The notes: a model not told the origin generated them from the sequence alone. A stretch of 64,000 bases of DNA from Sternotherus odoratus (GCA_032164245.1 JAVMKO010000003.1:70254390-70318389), one strand, 5' to 3'; counted from the stretch's first letter, positions 24,164-36,404 are shown. Translations and numbers: made by a program.

Positions 24164-25394
24164 TTAGAACTCGCTTTCAGCATCAAAATGCTCCCTCAAT
24201 GCATCCGTGATCCTTGAAGCCTTGCGCTGGGCCCCTCTAAGAGCCCTGCTCTCTGGCTGTGTATACGTGGCCTCCAGCTGTTGAACCTCTGAGGACCATG
24301 CCACAGTGAAGCCTTAACCCTTCCGCTCACAGAGATTATGTAGGGCGCAGCACGCGGAAATAACCACGGGGATACTTCCCTCTGCCAAGTCTAGCTTCCC
24401 CAAAAGACAGTGCCAGCGCACCTTGAGACACCCAAAAGCACACTCCACAGTCATTCGACAGCGGCTCAGCCTGTAGTTGAACCTTTCCTGGCTGCTGTCT
24501 AGGCTCCCTGTGTAGGGTTTCATGAGCCAGGGCATTAGAGGGTAAGTGGGGTCGCCAAGAATCACAATGGGCATTCAACTTCCCCCACGGGGATCCTCTG
24601 GTCTGGAAAAAAAAAGTGCCTTCTTGCAGCTTCCTGAACAGACCGGTGCTGTGGAAAATGCGTGTGTCATGCACCTTTTCTGACCAGCCTGCATTAATGT
24701 CAGTAAAACACCCACGGTGATCCACAAGCGCCTGAAGAACCATGGAGAAGTACCCGTTTCAGTTAATGTACTCACCTGCTAGGTGGTCGGGCGCCAGAAT
24801 AGGTATATGGGTCCCATCGATCGCCCCTCCACAATTAGGGAAACCCATCTGTTCAAAGCCAGCCACGATGTCATGCACGTCACCAAGAGTCACGATTTTT
24901 CGTAGCAGGAGGTGATTAATGGCCCTGCACACTTGCATCAACACGACTCCAACAGTCGACTTTCCCACCCCAAAGTGGTTGGCCACTGATCGGTAGTTGT
25001 CTGGGGTGGCCAGCTTCCAGAGTGCTACAGCCACCCGCTTCACCACCGGGATGGCAGCTTTCAATCTGGTGTCCTTGCGCTGCAGGGCGGGGGCGATGAA
25101 AGTGGCTTTTCTCATGCAAAAGTTTTGCAGCCACTGCTCATCGTCCTACACTTGCATGACGATGCGATCCCATCATTCAGTGCTCGTTTCCCGTGCCCAG
25201 AAGTGGCGTTCCACAGTCGTGAGCATGACCGTTAAAGCGACGATCAGTTTAGTGTCCAATGCGTTCCTCGGCTTGAGCTCATCTTCTTCAGACTCATCAC
25301 TACTGTCACCTTCCCTATCAAGAATGAACTCCGCTGCGCAGAGAGTTGTGCTGGCGACACTCGCCAGCATGCTCCTCAGCAGTTCATGACCCAT
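24164..25394 (-). pseudogene. PIF/Harbinger DDE transposase, broken
   Basis: The transposase would cut and paste the element using a DDE RNase H-like fold. The reading starts at an ATG at 25392-25394 (MGHELLRS), with an acidic stretch, then RHFWARETSTE. Two nonsense codons replace what are usually tryptophans, at about 25173 and 25130. The core follows: LQRKDTRLKAA, ALWKLATPDNYRSVANHFGV (helix-turn-helix-like), GAIDGTHIPI with the first catalytic Asp at about 24816-24818, and after a CGA-to-TGA-type stop, GYFSMVLQALVD. An A9 run at 24607-24615 coincides with a frameshift. The reading then resumes with ILGDPTYPLMPWLMKPY (second Asp, about 24551-24553) and RMTVECAFGCLKVRW (catalytic Glu, about 24443-24445). 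After an in-frame TAA near 24311 the tail remains readable to 24164. All three catalytic residues survive. Confidence 0.9.
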
Positions 25395-25765
25395 TACGGC
25401 ACAGGAAAACGGACAACGGAGTGCGTGCGCCTTGCTGAAACCGTTGAAAGATGGCGCCTGAGGTGCATGGAAACACAGGGATTCCTGGGATATGACACAA
25501 AGCATCACGGGGAGTTGGAACAGGATGCAAAATGGCAGCAAGTGATGCCCCCTTCCCAAAAGGCATTGTGCCAGATTGGGAAGAAGTGCTCAGTGGGATA
25601 CCTGCCCTATTGCGCTGCTCCTAATGGCACCTGAAGCGCCGCAAATGTGGCCATGCTCTAGCGCTGGTGGGTCTAAGTGTGCACACGCTCTTGCGCAATA
25701 CCTATTGCTGTATATGGGATGCACTATAACCAAACGCGCTACAATCCTGCAGTGTAACCAAGGCC

Positions 25766-27471
25766 TGATGGGTACTTGATGCATGCCTGGGGCAAAGGAG
25801 CGTGACTGGGCCTTCTCTGTTCCTGATGGTTTCCATCTGCCTCTAGAAGATCAAACTGGTATAAAGCCACTTTTGTGCCCTCTCTCCTCATCAAGATCTC
25901 AGGGTCTGTGCTTACAAGTTCTCTCTGGATTGCAGGTGTTATAAATTGTTACCTTTTAAACACGGAAAGGAGAAACAAACAATAGGACTTCTTCCTTTGC
26001 TGCTGAACTGTGTACTACAATATCCTCAGCACTTATTGGAGCTTCCAATAAGTATCTTCCAGGGGACCTGTAATTCATCCTTCTAACTTCCTCTCCCCTA
26101 ACCAGAAACCTCTTCGTAGTTTTCTTTTGATAAATTTAATTATGCTTGAACAAAAGAGAAAAAGCAATAGGGGTATGTACAGGGAAGTACAATGGCAGTT
26201 CCAATTTTAACAAGTGGTTCCTTCAAACATTTTCTTCTTGAATGGGCAATATCACCGGTACACCCCGCCCACTCAACTCCCCACTCCACAGCTCAGCAGT
26301 AGCCCTTTGAAGACTGGCCCTGCCTGCATGTCCCTATTGTTGGGGACTGCAAAGAGAGCAGAAGCTGGCATCCCAACTCCTCCTATTTACCACCAAGGCC
26401 TGGTTGGCTGGAGTTCTAGAAGGAAAGATTTCCCCTACCAGGCTCCATTTCTGCCACAGAAAGCTAAGAGGGACTTAAAGATTCCCTGCCAGCCTTAATT
26501 CCTTCCTCTGCCACATACATTTCTTAATATAAAATTAGTCCGTTAAATTTGGAATATACTCCAAAGTACCATTGCACTAGGCCTCAGATTATTCTTGTGT
26601 GCAGTGTGGTTATAATGATGAATGGGAATTGGTTACATCATGGTGAAGTTGTGGCACAAGTTATTTCAAGGCTTGGCCCAACATGCTGATTCCAGCTCTG
26701 CTTGTTAAAATTTCCAACCTTCTCGGAGGCTGAGACTGAGCCAGCTGCTATTGTTTCAGGAAGGTGCTTCCCCACAGATGCACCTGCTTTGGCTTAGCAA
26801 TTGTCACCAGGAGACTCTGCTCCTGGATCTCTGACCAGTGCTACAGGAAGAGTATGTTGGAGGCACTAGATCGTTCCCGTATCCCCAACGGTAGCAGCAG
26901 CATTGTATAAGGAAGAGTAGGAGTGGTCAGGCTGTTTTCCTGAGTAGGAGTCTTGCAACTTCTGTGGTATTCTTCTCTCTCGGACGTGTCTGCTTGACCC
27001 ACACAAAGTTTGAGAAGCAGTACTTGGACAGAGCATCTTCTCATAAGCTTCCATAAACCTTCTCACCATCCCTCATCCCTGCCCCCCCATACTTCAACCC
27101 AGGGAATGCTGCTCTACTACTAGACCCTTCACACAAACTAGTGGTAAGACCATGTCCCACCTGCCTGCCACCCTCACTATTGCTGTGAGAAATAGCTCCC
27201 AGGTAGGGAAGCTACCTGTAAGGTGCTATGGAGAAGAAGCAGGAGAGGACTGCTGGATTTTTGTGGTAGAGTATGGAGCTGAGGCATTCATTCATTTATT
27301 TATGCATGTATTTTGCTGTGGACAGTTTGGAACAGATGGATTCTTTGGGGTGTGAGGGAAAGAAAAAGAGGACAGTTATTTTATCTAAGAACAGTTATGC
27401 ATATCAACAGCTGAACACTTCTGAGGCAACCTCCTGTTAAGATTAGAGCCATACATTACTGCTCAAATGGT
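25766..27471. other. Intergenic or intronic DNA, no gene recognised
   Basis: No repeat termini or motif-bearing frames are visible. The frame at 26214-26498 and the minus frames at 26841-27069 show no domain. Confidence 0.5.
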
Positions 27472-27479
27472 CTTGCACT

Positions 27480-27750
27480 CAGGGCCTGTTGAACTACTAG
27501 ATGAACAAGGTGGCTGCCTAGGGCGCCAAGATTTGGGAGCGTCAAAAAGCGGCAGCGCAAGGTGGAAGTTTCTCCCAGGGTGCAAAATATCCTTGCACCG
27601 GCCCTGGCTGCAGCGGCACCCCCAGGGGAGGGGGCCTGTGATCCCACCAGGGTCAGGGAAAGGGGCAGGCCAAGATTTGGGGGCACCAAAAAGCGGTGCC
27701 ACAAGGTAGAAGTTTAGCCTAGGGAGCAAAATATCCTTACACCGGCCCTA
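27480..27750. mobile_element. hAT-type MITE with internal end duplication
   Basis: CTTGCACT flanks both ends exactly (27472-27479 and 27751-27758). The left end begins CAGGGCCTGTTGAACTACT and the right end is ACCGGCCCTA. An 80-bp unit starting CCAAGATTTGGG and ending ACCGGCCCT occurs twice (about 27527-27605 and 27669-27749), so the right terminus is duplicated inside the element. Confidence 0.82.
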
Positions 27751-28030
27751 CTTGCACTGTGTAAAATTTATCTTAAATTAAATAAAAAACATATGCAGGA
27801 TTTAAGGTACCCTCAGCTGAATGTAGCTCAGCAATTTTTCTTCATATCGCCAGTAGGTAAACAGATAAACTGAAGGTATATATACACTTCATTTTAAAAT
27901 TTGTGCTCTCTAGACAGCAGCTTCTGCTACAACACTTAAAAAGGCAGACATGGCAACGCAAGCAGAAACTCCGGCCCTGGCAGGCAGGCGAGCTTCAGAG
28001 CCCAGGCCCCAGCCCGAGCCCAAACATCTA

Positions 28031-28270
28031 CATCTGAGCAGCAGGAAGTTTCCTGGATTTGACATGCGTGGTAGTAGTATACTATGCATAGTAATATGTA
28101 TACTCAGTTTCCTGTCAGGATTGGGGCCTCATTGTGCTGAGTGCTATACAAGCAAACACAGAAAAAGAGACAAGCCCTGCCCTGAGGGCTTACTGTGAGC
28201 CTCTCTCTAGTAGTGAGGAGATTTAACAGACACAAACATTAACAGAGAGGTAATGATTATTTTAAACATC
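28031..28270 (+). repeat. Duplicated 240-bp block, copy 1
   Basis: From CATCTGAGCAGCAGGA to AACAGAGAGGTAATGATTAT this parallels copy 2 at 30745-30985 over its whole length, sharing TCCTGGATTTGACATGCGT, CAGGATTGGGG and ATTAACAGAGAGGTAA. The central part (ATTGTGCTGAGTGCTATACAA) resembles a widespread vertebrate repeat core. The plus frame at 27950-28198 overlaps it but shows no domain. Confidence 0.75.
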
Positions 28271-28385
28271 CACACAGCTGTTTTTGGCACCGCTGGGTGA
28301 GCTCCATGACTCTGTAAAGCCGATCTCCAAGACTCACTGTCCTGGCTTTAAAATACAGCCTAGACATACTGATAGAGGTTACACC

Positions 28386-28625
28386 ACTTCCCGGGAGCCA
28401 CTGGAGATTAATGGATGAGACACAGGCTGGGAATCAGACTTACATTCTGAATTTCATTGTGATAGACTCTATCTGTGTCTCTGGGAAAATTTTCTTAACC
28501 TTTCTACTCCATTTGTAAGATAGGAATAATTATACCTGTCAGTTTCAAAAGGGTTTTGTGAGGCTTAACAAACTAATGTTTGTAAAGAGTACACATGAAA
28601 AGTAGTATTTGAACACTTAGTGGCA
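28386..28625 (+). mobile_element. MIR-like CORE-SINE, sense
   Basis: The order CTTAACCTTTCTACTCC, ATTTGTAAGATAGGAATAA, TTTTGTGAGGCTTAACA and ATGTTTGTAAAG follows the MIR consensus (last part of the core and the LINE-related 3' part). Divergence is high, so this is an old copy. Confidence 0.7.
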
Positions 28626-30744
28626 GAGGTAGGGACAAAATGTGTTTTTAATTTCCCTAGCTGCGTGGCATTGAGGGACTCATTATGACAATGACAAAAA
28701 TCCACACTCAATCTTTCTAGTTGACATATCTTGCATGTCTTCTTTTTGGAGACATCTTGTAACATTTCTCCAATTCTAGTAAAGTTTTGCAAAACTCAAA
28801 TCCTAGGAAAACCATAGGAAAAACTATTTGCAACAAATACTCCACATGACTGTAATTGATAAATCTTTTATAGGTGCATATAATGGGAAGGTCTGCCCCT
28901 CATGGGCAATACTGCCTACTGGTCAGTCCACTCTATCGCCTGATATGGCTCTTTAAGAGCTGTAAGGTACGATTACAGATACAAGGACATGGCAGAGATT
29001 GGAAGAAAAAACTCAGCAATGTCTCTTGAAGGGTTTGGGGCATGAGCCTTGCAGAGAGGACGGGGCAAGTCTTTGCTCTCCCCCAACCAATTGGGAATGA
29101 ACTAAAAAAAGGGAACCAGCATAAATGCTGCCTTCTCACTCATAGGAAGGCAGATACCTGCAGACAGTGAAGGCAGTAAGAATATTCCCTCAGGGCCCAG
29201 AGTTAATATCAGCAGGAGAAAGCTACCAAACTCTCTGAACTTGAGGACTAAATGAGACCAGCTGAGAGAGTGAACGGCAACCCTTCTGTAAGAGGAGAAC
29301 CAGGGTAATCATTGCTTGAATTACTCAGCTCCAGGAGGAGAGCTGGGGCTCCTACCACAAGGAGACGACAAAGACTGAGAGGTAATCCTGAGGGAAGCAG
29401 GAACAGAACCTAGAGGGTAGAGGAGCCCTGAAAGTCAAATGCATCTTTTGTTTATTTGGAGCTTTTTGTTATGGACCCTTTTGTAATAAACAAGCTCCCC
29501 TGAGGGTATTATTGAGTCAGGAGGGCCAGAAGTGGAATTATTGGCTTCCTAAGAAGGGAAAGTGAGGAAGGGAGCACATGCAGCACTAGGCTAACTCAGC
29601 AGGAGATGCTATAGGACAGGCAAATCCTAGACAAATCACTTAAGCCATTGTACATCTTTATATCTCTTCTCTTCCCTTTTTATTTATGGTGTCTGTATTC
29701 AAAAATTAATAAAATACAGGCAAAAAGAAATCATGTTGGAGTTAAATAAATTAATCTATGTTGCATTTGCATTCAAATAGGGTATTTGCATGGAATGTAA
29801 TGTACCTTAGTCATTCTCTCAGGACAGAACACAAATCTAGTTCATTAATTGCCTTTGATTTTATGTATAGGTTAAAATCCCACTACTATATATCATTTTG
29901 TGTTTAGGTGATCCTGCCAGCATGGCTATAAATCAGAATTACAAATTAGTTAAACATACAAAAAATAGAATTACAAGTTCAAAAAAAATACTCAGCTACA
30001 CTAAATTAATCAAACAATCTGCATATCTCTCTGCGCTGTGTGTGACTCTCAGTCATCAATGGCCTCAGAAGCCGCAGGATGCCTGGTTAAGGATAAATTA
30101 GGCTTAAATCAAGTGGCAATCAATGGCTGGGACTACTGAGTAGCTAAGTGTACATTTATAGAATGCATTACTTGAAGTGAGGGGAGTGAAGGAAGGACAG
30201 ACATCTTGATTTCTCAATTTAAAACAGTTTTCCTATGTATTTCTGAGTTCATTCCTCTGACCTATGTGTTTGCCTTTATGTAAGTTAATTGGAAAGTCTT
30301 GGGCCGAATTCATCCCCAGGTTTTAACTCAATTTCCATGACCTCAAATTAACCAACAAATATCAAATCAAAACTATGCTTGTTTTGGCGGCTTTGGATCT
30401 GCACCCTACGGAAAGAAAGAATAGAATACACAGTTCAAGTTTCTTTGCTTAAGTTTGAGAGACTAACTTTAAAATAAGTGCTATGTATAATCAAACTAAA
30501 ATAATAAATATATACATACATACATATAAAAAATAACACACACATACATACACACCCACTTGAAGTATTACCTGATAAATACACATAGGAGGATGACAAT
30601 GTTGCTAAAATATAGACAGGAGTTCATAGGAAATCAGTTTCAGTGTAGATAAAATATAAATAAAAGTTCATGGTGAAGAATGAAGGAATGATGAACAGGT
30701 ATTTCTTCACCCTTGCAACTCAGATACATTTGCTTGGGGCTTTG
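28626..30744. other. Intergenic or intronic DNA, no gene recognised
   Basis: I see no motif-bearing frame or element boundary. A (CATA)n/(CACA)n-like low-complexity stretch lies at about 30505-30560. Confidence 0.5.
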
Positions 30745-30985
30745 CATCTGAGCTGCAGGATGTGTCCTGGATTTGACATGCGTAGGAATAGTCAAATATG
30801 TATACTATGAGAACATTCCGTTTCCAGTCAGGATTGGGGCACCATTGTGCTGGGTGCTATACAAATACAGAAAAGAGACAATCCCTGCCATGAAGGTTTC
30901 CTGTGAGTGAGTCTCTTTCTAGTAATGAGATGGTTTTACAAAACCAAATATTAACAGAGAGGTAAGGATAATTTTTTAAAAAATA
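30745..30985 (+). repeat. Duplicated 240-bp block, copy 2
   Basis: Matches 28031-28270 in the same orientation, 2.7 kb away, with substitutions and small indels. Shared segments include TGGATTTGACATGCGTAG (one change), GTGCTATACAA and AACAGAGAGGTAA. Confidence 0.75.
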
Positions 30986-32076
30986 ATCAAAATGGTTTTA
31001 CAGCTCACACTGTGCAGTTTCACGGTCTGGTGCATAAGAACCGAGATGTAAAACTGACTAAAAATTGGCCAGTCTAGATTCATTGTCACAGCAGCGTGAA
31101 ATGAAAGAAAGAAAACAGCAGAAAATAATGAAAAGCAAATTAAGTACTTATGCTTACTTCAATTTTAATAAATCAAAGGTGGTGTTAGGAATTCTGAGGA
31201 GTTTATAAAAATCTAGGATTCTTCTCTTGACAGAATGTCCCTGTAATATATAGATTACAAAAGGGTTCTTTTAGAGCAGACAACTATTATTATTATTACT
31301 GCTATATAAAAGTGAATTTTAAACAGCCTTGTCAACAGTCTGAGATTAGCAATTTTGGCATGCATGTAGCTCTTCTTAGTAGAAAGCTGGAATAATCATT
31401 TCATTCACAGTTAGTAAAGTGTTTAATGCTTGTTTCTCTGAAATAAACTATACCTTTTTGAACAGAACCTTTTCAAAGGGGCAAGATGCTCTTCATAATG
31501 TGCCCTTAAAATTGAAACTGCTGTAGCCTTGTTTAAAATTGAATTGATAGTTCTATGTTAAACCACAATGTCCATAGTGAAGAACTCTAGCTCCACTGTT
31601 GCTACAGTTTTAAGATCAACAGGATGAAGGTCACCCGTAGCAATTCGCTTCGGCTGGGACACTCTAGGAGTACATGAAGAGCAAATACAGTGCTCACAAA
31701 CACGGTCACAAATAAAGAATAATTTTAATTAAGCAGATAATTAAGGTTATAATCACAAACAGGTACCGGTATACACAACCTGAGAGAGCACACGTGTTGT
31801 ATTCATATCACATACCCAAAGATATCATAGAGATAGGTAGATCTCTCAACAGTTGGTATCAATAGAGGGGTTCTTCCCATGAGGTCTTCCTTACTTGGTT
31901 CCTCCCCATTGGGTCTTTTCTGGTGGGTTTTCCCTCCCTATCCATATTAGGAACCCTTCGTTTCCTATAATGACCCCATCTATCATCTTATGCTTATGGT
32001 TTCAACCCCCTCTTCCATATCGTACTTCCACACTCCATAAACTTTAGGAGTGCCCCACTTCTCATAGGTTGTTCTC
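30986..32076. other. No gene; possible antisense LTR-like segment from about 31620
   Basis: From about 31620 the sequence becomes C/T-rich and resembles an old LTR-element fragment; the Harbinger MITE at 32080 and the PLE hairpin at 32440 are inserted into or beside it. No TG...CA boundaries or coding remain, so the assignment is weak. Confidence 0.3.
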
Positions 32077-32079
32077 TTA

Positions 32080-32372
32080 GGGCAGATCTCCACTATGGGG
32101 CTAAGTTGATCTAAGTTACGCAGCTCCAGCTACATTATTCATGTAGCTGGAGTTGACGTAGCTTAGGTCGACTTACTATGCTGTCTACATCGAGCTGGGT
32201 TAACAACAGAAGCTCTGCCATCGACTTACCTTATGCTTCTCCTTGCAGAGAAGTACCAGAGTCGACGGGAGTGATTGGCAGTCGATTTAGTGGGTTTTTA
32301 CTAGACCCGCTAAATTGACCCTTGGCAGATCAATGGCCATGCATCGATCCCCCAGTAAGAGGAGACAAGCCC
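32080..32372. mobile_element. Harbinger-type MITE (293 bp, TTA TSD)
   Basis: The left end GGGCAGATCTCCACT and the right end GGAGACAAGCCC are inverted copies. TTA lies on both sides (32077-32079 and 32373-32375). The interior contains short palindromes such as TACATTATTCATGTA and no coding. Confidence 0.78.
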
Positions 32373-32439
32373 TTAGTTCCCTTATTCTCATTAGCATCTC
32401 GTTAACATCTATGTAAACATGTTCCAGTGGTAACCTGTA

Positions 32440-32605
32440 AAAGTGACAAAGAGTCCTGTGGCACCTTATAGACTAACAGATGTATTAGAGCATAAATTTT
32501 CGTGGGTGAATAACCACTTCATTGGATGCATCTGTTAGTCTATAATGTGCCACAGGACTCTGTAGCTTTTTCAGATCCAGACTAACATGGCTACCCTTCT
32601 GATAC
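32440..32605 (+). mobile_element. Penelope-like hairpin element
   Basis: The left arm GACAAAGAGTCCTGTGGCAC...AGACTAACAGATG is inverted as CATCTGTTAGTCT...GTGCCACAGGACTCTGT, followed by the unpaired tail CCAGACTAACATGGCTACC. The flanks TGGTAACCTGTA (32428-32439) and TGGTAACCCGTA (32606-32617) give a 12-bp TSD with one mismatch. The layout is the same as in the 1.55-kb PLE at 53874-55426, with the coding section missing. Confidence 0.85.
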
Positions 32606-32617
32606 TGGTAACCCGTA

Positions 32618-35600
32618 GTGAGAGCAAAACTTTCCACGTTACAACCCGGTGATGTGGCATATTTTCCTGAACATCACCTACAGGGACATTCTTTACTTTA
32701 ACCTAACTTTACTGGTGCAAGGTTATTCCTAGGTCACCTTCTTATGTTAACCCTCCTTAAACCTGAGGTCTGCTGTGGCTAAGCTGAAATGTTACAGCTC
32801 TTAACCTGTAGGCCTTACTTTAAAGCTTTACTTTACTTCACTCATAAATTCTTGTCTCTCTTATACTCCTGTAATCCTGTCTTACTTATATCTGTACTTC
32901 CAATTTAAATCTATTAATCACACATTGATTACATATGAAATTACATACGAGTTAGCCAGGACACTGTATAAACACAATTATATGATAAAATGGAACTACT
33001 TGGTTACACTGCCAGCTTCACAGTAGTATTGAATGATGAATTCTACTATATGGTACCAGAACAGGGCATAGAGAAACTAATTTTCTGTTTCCCTCATGAT
33101 AGTTATGGATTAAAGGTGATGGTACACATCCTTGCTAACAAAGCCATTCCCTTAACATTTTGGTTCAGATTCTCAACTCTATTAGAACAGCTTTCCACAG
33201 CTCCCTTGGCATAAAGGTACTCTAGAGTCAGATTAGTCAGACACAGTATAAGATGTCATAGGATGTTTTACAGTTGTGTATATGTAAAGAAATAGGCACT
33301 GCTATACTATTTACTTTTCCATCAGTAGATCTCAGAGGAGGTCAGTACCATTATCCCCTTTTTACAGATATGATGCCAATAGACGATGCTCAGGAATATG
33401 AAGTATAGCTTCTGAGTTTTGTTGGATCAGTAAAATTTGTTGTGCGCTACAGATGGCTTCCTTTGTTCCACTGTTTTCATCAGTTTTTTTTACTAGGAAG
33501 CCCTTAGTACAGAGGATCCTTTATTGGTGTAAAGCCACAGTAATGGCTCATAGGCAGTCCTTCTCCCTGTGGCTAGCACAGCAGTGTGGCTGTGCAATCC
33601 CTGCACTTTGGCTATTTCTGACTTCTGTAACAGTTCTTTTGGTCCATAGGCAGCCAGTGCTTTTTCAAGAAACCCTCTTGGGTCTCTAATTTGTTTTGGA
33701 GAAAACCAGTCCGGAGCAGAGTGGCTCCAGGATTACAGAAGCTCAAAGACGGTTTCATATTGCCATTCTATCCCTCTTTCCCATTTCTGCGAAGAACTTC
33801 TCCACCATAGCTGAGGATCTGACCCTCAGTTTTTGTTTTAAAATGGATATTTATAGAAAGACTACAGATACATTTGCCCAGCTCTAAATAGAAACTCCAT
33901 TAGTGGACACGCAGTTCACCTGTGAAAGAGCTACAATGGGTCAGCCAAATGAAATGTCTCTTAAAACAAGAGGTGACTAGATACTTGGAGGTAACCTAAA
34001 ACTTTGAGAAAGGGGAAATCGCATGGAGACAAAACTAACCTTAAGTTTGGTATCTTTCACTGATAAAAACAAGTGAGCGATGTTATCCAAAGAACATTCT
34101 TAATTAATTACATAAGGTTGGGCATTGTTAGACTTCATTAATCTTATTTATTCACACACAAGAATCTCAACAGAAGTCCCTGAAAGGACTTGAATGCCCC
34201 CCCATTAATGGATTCTGGCTATTCCCATGTACAGGCTATTACAGGTTGAATTTTCTGCTTTCCTTTGAATTGAAGTACAAAGGTTATTTCTACCTTAGTA
34301 ATATACTGTATCTTTTATAATGCATACTAATGTTGTCAAGATTCTTTTAAAACCCAGATCTATTAAAGTTTTCCTTGCTCATTGTTCTGCATCATTTTCT
34401 CATGTCCTCCACAGTAAATATGCAAACAGTACTGTAACCTTTACAGCAGAAAATATGCCACTAGAAAGCCTCACCCTGCTAGATTCATCCAGCTAAACTT
34501 TATTGATGGGAATTTAAAGATAGAAATTAATTACAAGGTTGAGTTGTTTTCAGCATTGTGTGCTGCAATGTTTGTCACATCACTTTCAGCTTCAGTGCCT
34601 GCTGCCACTTGTCCCTCAAGAAATATTAGCTTCTAATCATATTAAAATAAATAAATAAGTCAGGTGTATTGGGGTGTGCGCTTTGGAAATCAAAACTCTG
34701 ATGGTAGGTCATGGCCAGTGGTGAGCTATTTAATTTTGCATGGCCTTGTCTGTGAGTGGAAATTGGGCCCTTTCAACATGAGCTTCACGGTTGCAACATA
34801 AGTTAGAGAAGCTGGCCACAGTGTGTGAATCAGGCTTTCCTGCTGTGAAATCCAAGCCCCTTTTTTGTGTGTTGTTTAAAAAAAAAAAAAAAGTGGTTGC
34901 TCCGTATTTCTGGTTGCTTACTACCTTTGAGCAGGTATTCCTAAAAGTCCTTCTTGTCTGCTCCTTCTGGCACTATGCTGTACATGTGAACTTTGAATGT
35001 TGCAATTTATTTTAACACCATTCATTTTTATGTTAGTATTAGAGCATGATTACCATGAGTTTTCAGTTTGGACTGCAGGCTTCCTTGAAGTGTGGTTCTA
35101 ATCTTAAAAGTGATTTTGTAAGAAATGGCATTGTGGGGTTTCACGTTTATTGTCTCAGTGATTTCCAGTTCAAATTTGCTCACTCTGCAAGTAATAAAAA
35201 AATTCCCTCCGGTATTTGCCAATCCCGTACTCTACAAATAGACTGAACTCAAAAGTCAAATTGGGTTCTTTCTTCCTTAGAGCTGCTTAAATAAGATTCA
35301 TCAAACAAAAAAATTAGATGAACTTAAGCCTGAGTCTTCTGTTTGGCTTAGGAATCATTCACAGACCTGTCTTGATTTCGGTGGATGTAGCCATTATTCA
35401 TATTTGCTGAGTTGGGGCAAATTTTCAGCCTCTAAGTTGTTGGCAAACTCTTCAGTTTTATTATTTGCTATTCTTGATGAGGTGTTGCTCACATATTGTT
35501 TCTTCTCCCTGACACATTAATATGAAAATAACGCTAAAAAAGTCAGTTATGAATAAGCCTTTCTCTCTTCCTTCATTTCTCACATACCTGCCTCATTCTC

Positions 35601-36015
35601 TCTCTTCAATTTCTTCTTTCACTGTTCCCTTCCTTTCTCTCACTTCTTGCTCTTTCAGTTCCTTATCCCCCACTGTTTTCTTCATTCTCTCATGTGTTGA
35701 CTTCCTTTCATTTTCCCTTGTCCCACTTACCTATAGGATCCAGGAGTGCTGGAACAATTTCTATAGTGGGCAAGCTGAGAGCCATTGAACCAAAATGTAA
35801 AAGCTACATATGATGGAAATCACTTTAAGCCCGAGGTGAGGCAGCACCCCTAGTTCCAGTATCTATGATAGGATCTGTACTATGTGGGTAGGGAAGAATC
35901 TCCTAGTGCTTCTGTATTACTACTGTATGCCCCTGTGGCATAGAGAAAAGGGATTCTGTTTGTAACATAGCTTTGCACTTTTATCATGGGAATAACAAGT
36001 ATAGGGCACATAATC
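32618..36015. other. Intergenic or intronic DNA; MIR-like fragment near 33320-33400
   Basis: Around 33320-33400 the sequence GGTCAGTACCATTATCCCC then TTTACAGAT resembles antisense MIR. An A15 run is near 34870. Otherwise there is no recognised element or exon; frames such as 33453-33689 carry no domain. Confidence 0.45.
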
Positions 36016-36019
36016 CTGC

Positions 36020-36400
36020 AGTTTTTGCAGAGCTGCAAGAAGAATGGAATGAATTGGGAACAGGATGATTCCTTGGAGGAACAGATTGCTGTGGGACATA
36101 GCGAGAACCAGTTCAAGGTTCTTGGCAACAGTCACAGAGAAGCTGCAGGAAGTGAAATGCTGCTTCTGGGCCCAACAAACAAGCACTGAGTGGTGGGATC
36201 ACCACTCAGTGCTTGTTTCTTGGCCCAGAAGCAGCCAGTTTGAGATGAAGAGCAGTGGCTGCAGAAATTTCAGACGCACAAAGCCACATTCTTGGATTTG
36301 TGTGCTGAGCTCACCCCAGGCCTCCAGTGCAGGAACTCCAAAATGAAAGCTGCACTGACAATGCGATGCAGCACTGGCTTGCAGGATCTCATTGAACATG
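36020..36400 (+). pseudogene. Harbinger transposase N-terminal fragment
   Basis: Plus-strand translation gives CFWAQQTSTEWWDH, then EQWLQKF, HKATFLDLCAELTPGLQ and RNSKMKAALT. These parallel the start of the 24-25 kb transposase (HFWARETSTE, EQWLQNF, MRKATFIAPALQ, KAAI). At about 36150-36237 a palindrome is inserted: the CTGGGCCCAACAAACAAGCAC segment reappears inverted as GTGCTTGTTTCTTGGCCCAG. This breaks the frame and makes both strands resemble the same motif. No catalytic region remains; the fragment runs straight into a CR1 end at about 36405. Confidence 0.72.
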
Positions 36401-36404
36401 GATG

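Larger units (their letters stand above)
21726..25765. mobile_element. Near-complete PIF/Harbinger transposon (4.04 kb)
   Basis: Left terminus GGGCTTGGTTACACTG and right terminus CAGTGTAACCAAGGCC are inverted copies with one mismatch. Between them lie two convergent genes: a Myb/SANT-like protein on plus and a DDE transposase on minus, the canonical two-gene Harbinger plan. Both ends carry clusters of GCGCTA/GCGCTATA motifs (about 21750-21900 and 25610-25740), plausible binding sites for the element's own proteins. Each gene has only a few disabling changes, so the copy is fairly young though inactive. I could not recover a matching 3-bp TSD (TAT against TGA). Confidence 0.88.

Noticed and set aside
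24997..25389. Plus-strand 130-codon ORF over the transposase
   Set aside because: The minus strand shows transposase motifs; this frame is its shadow.
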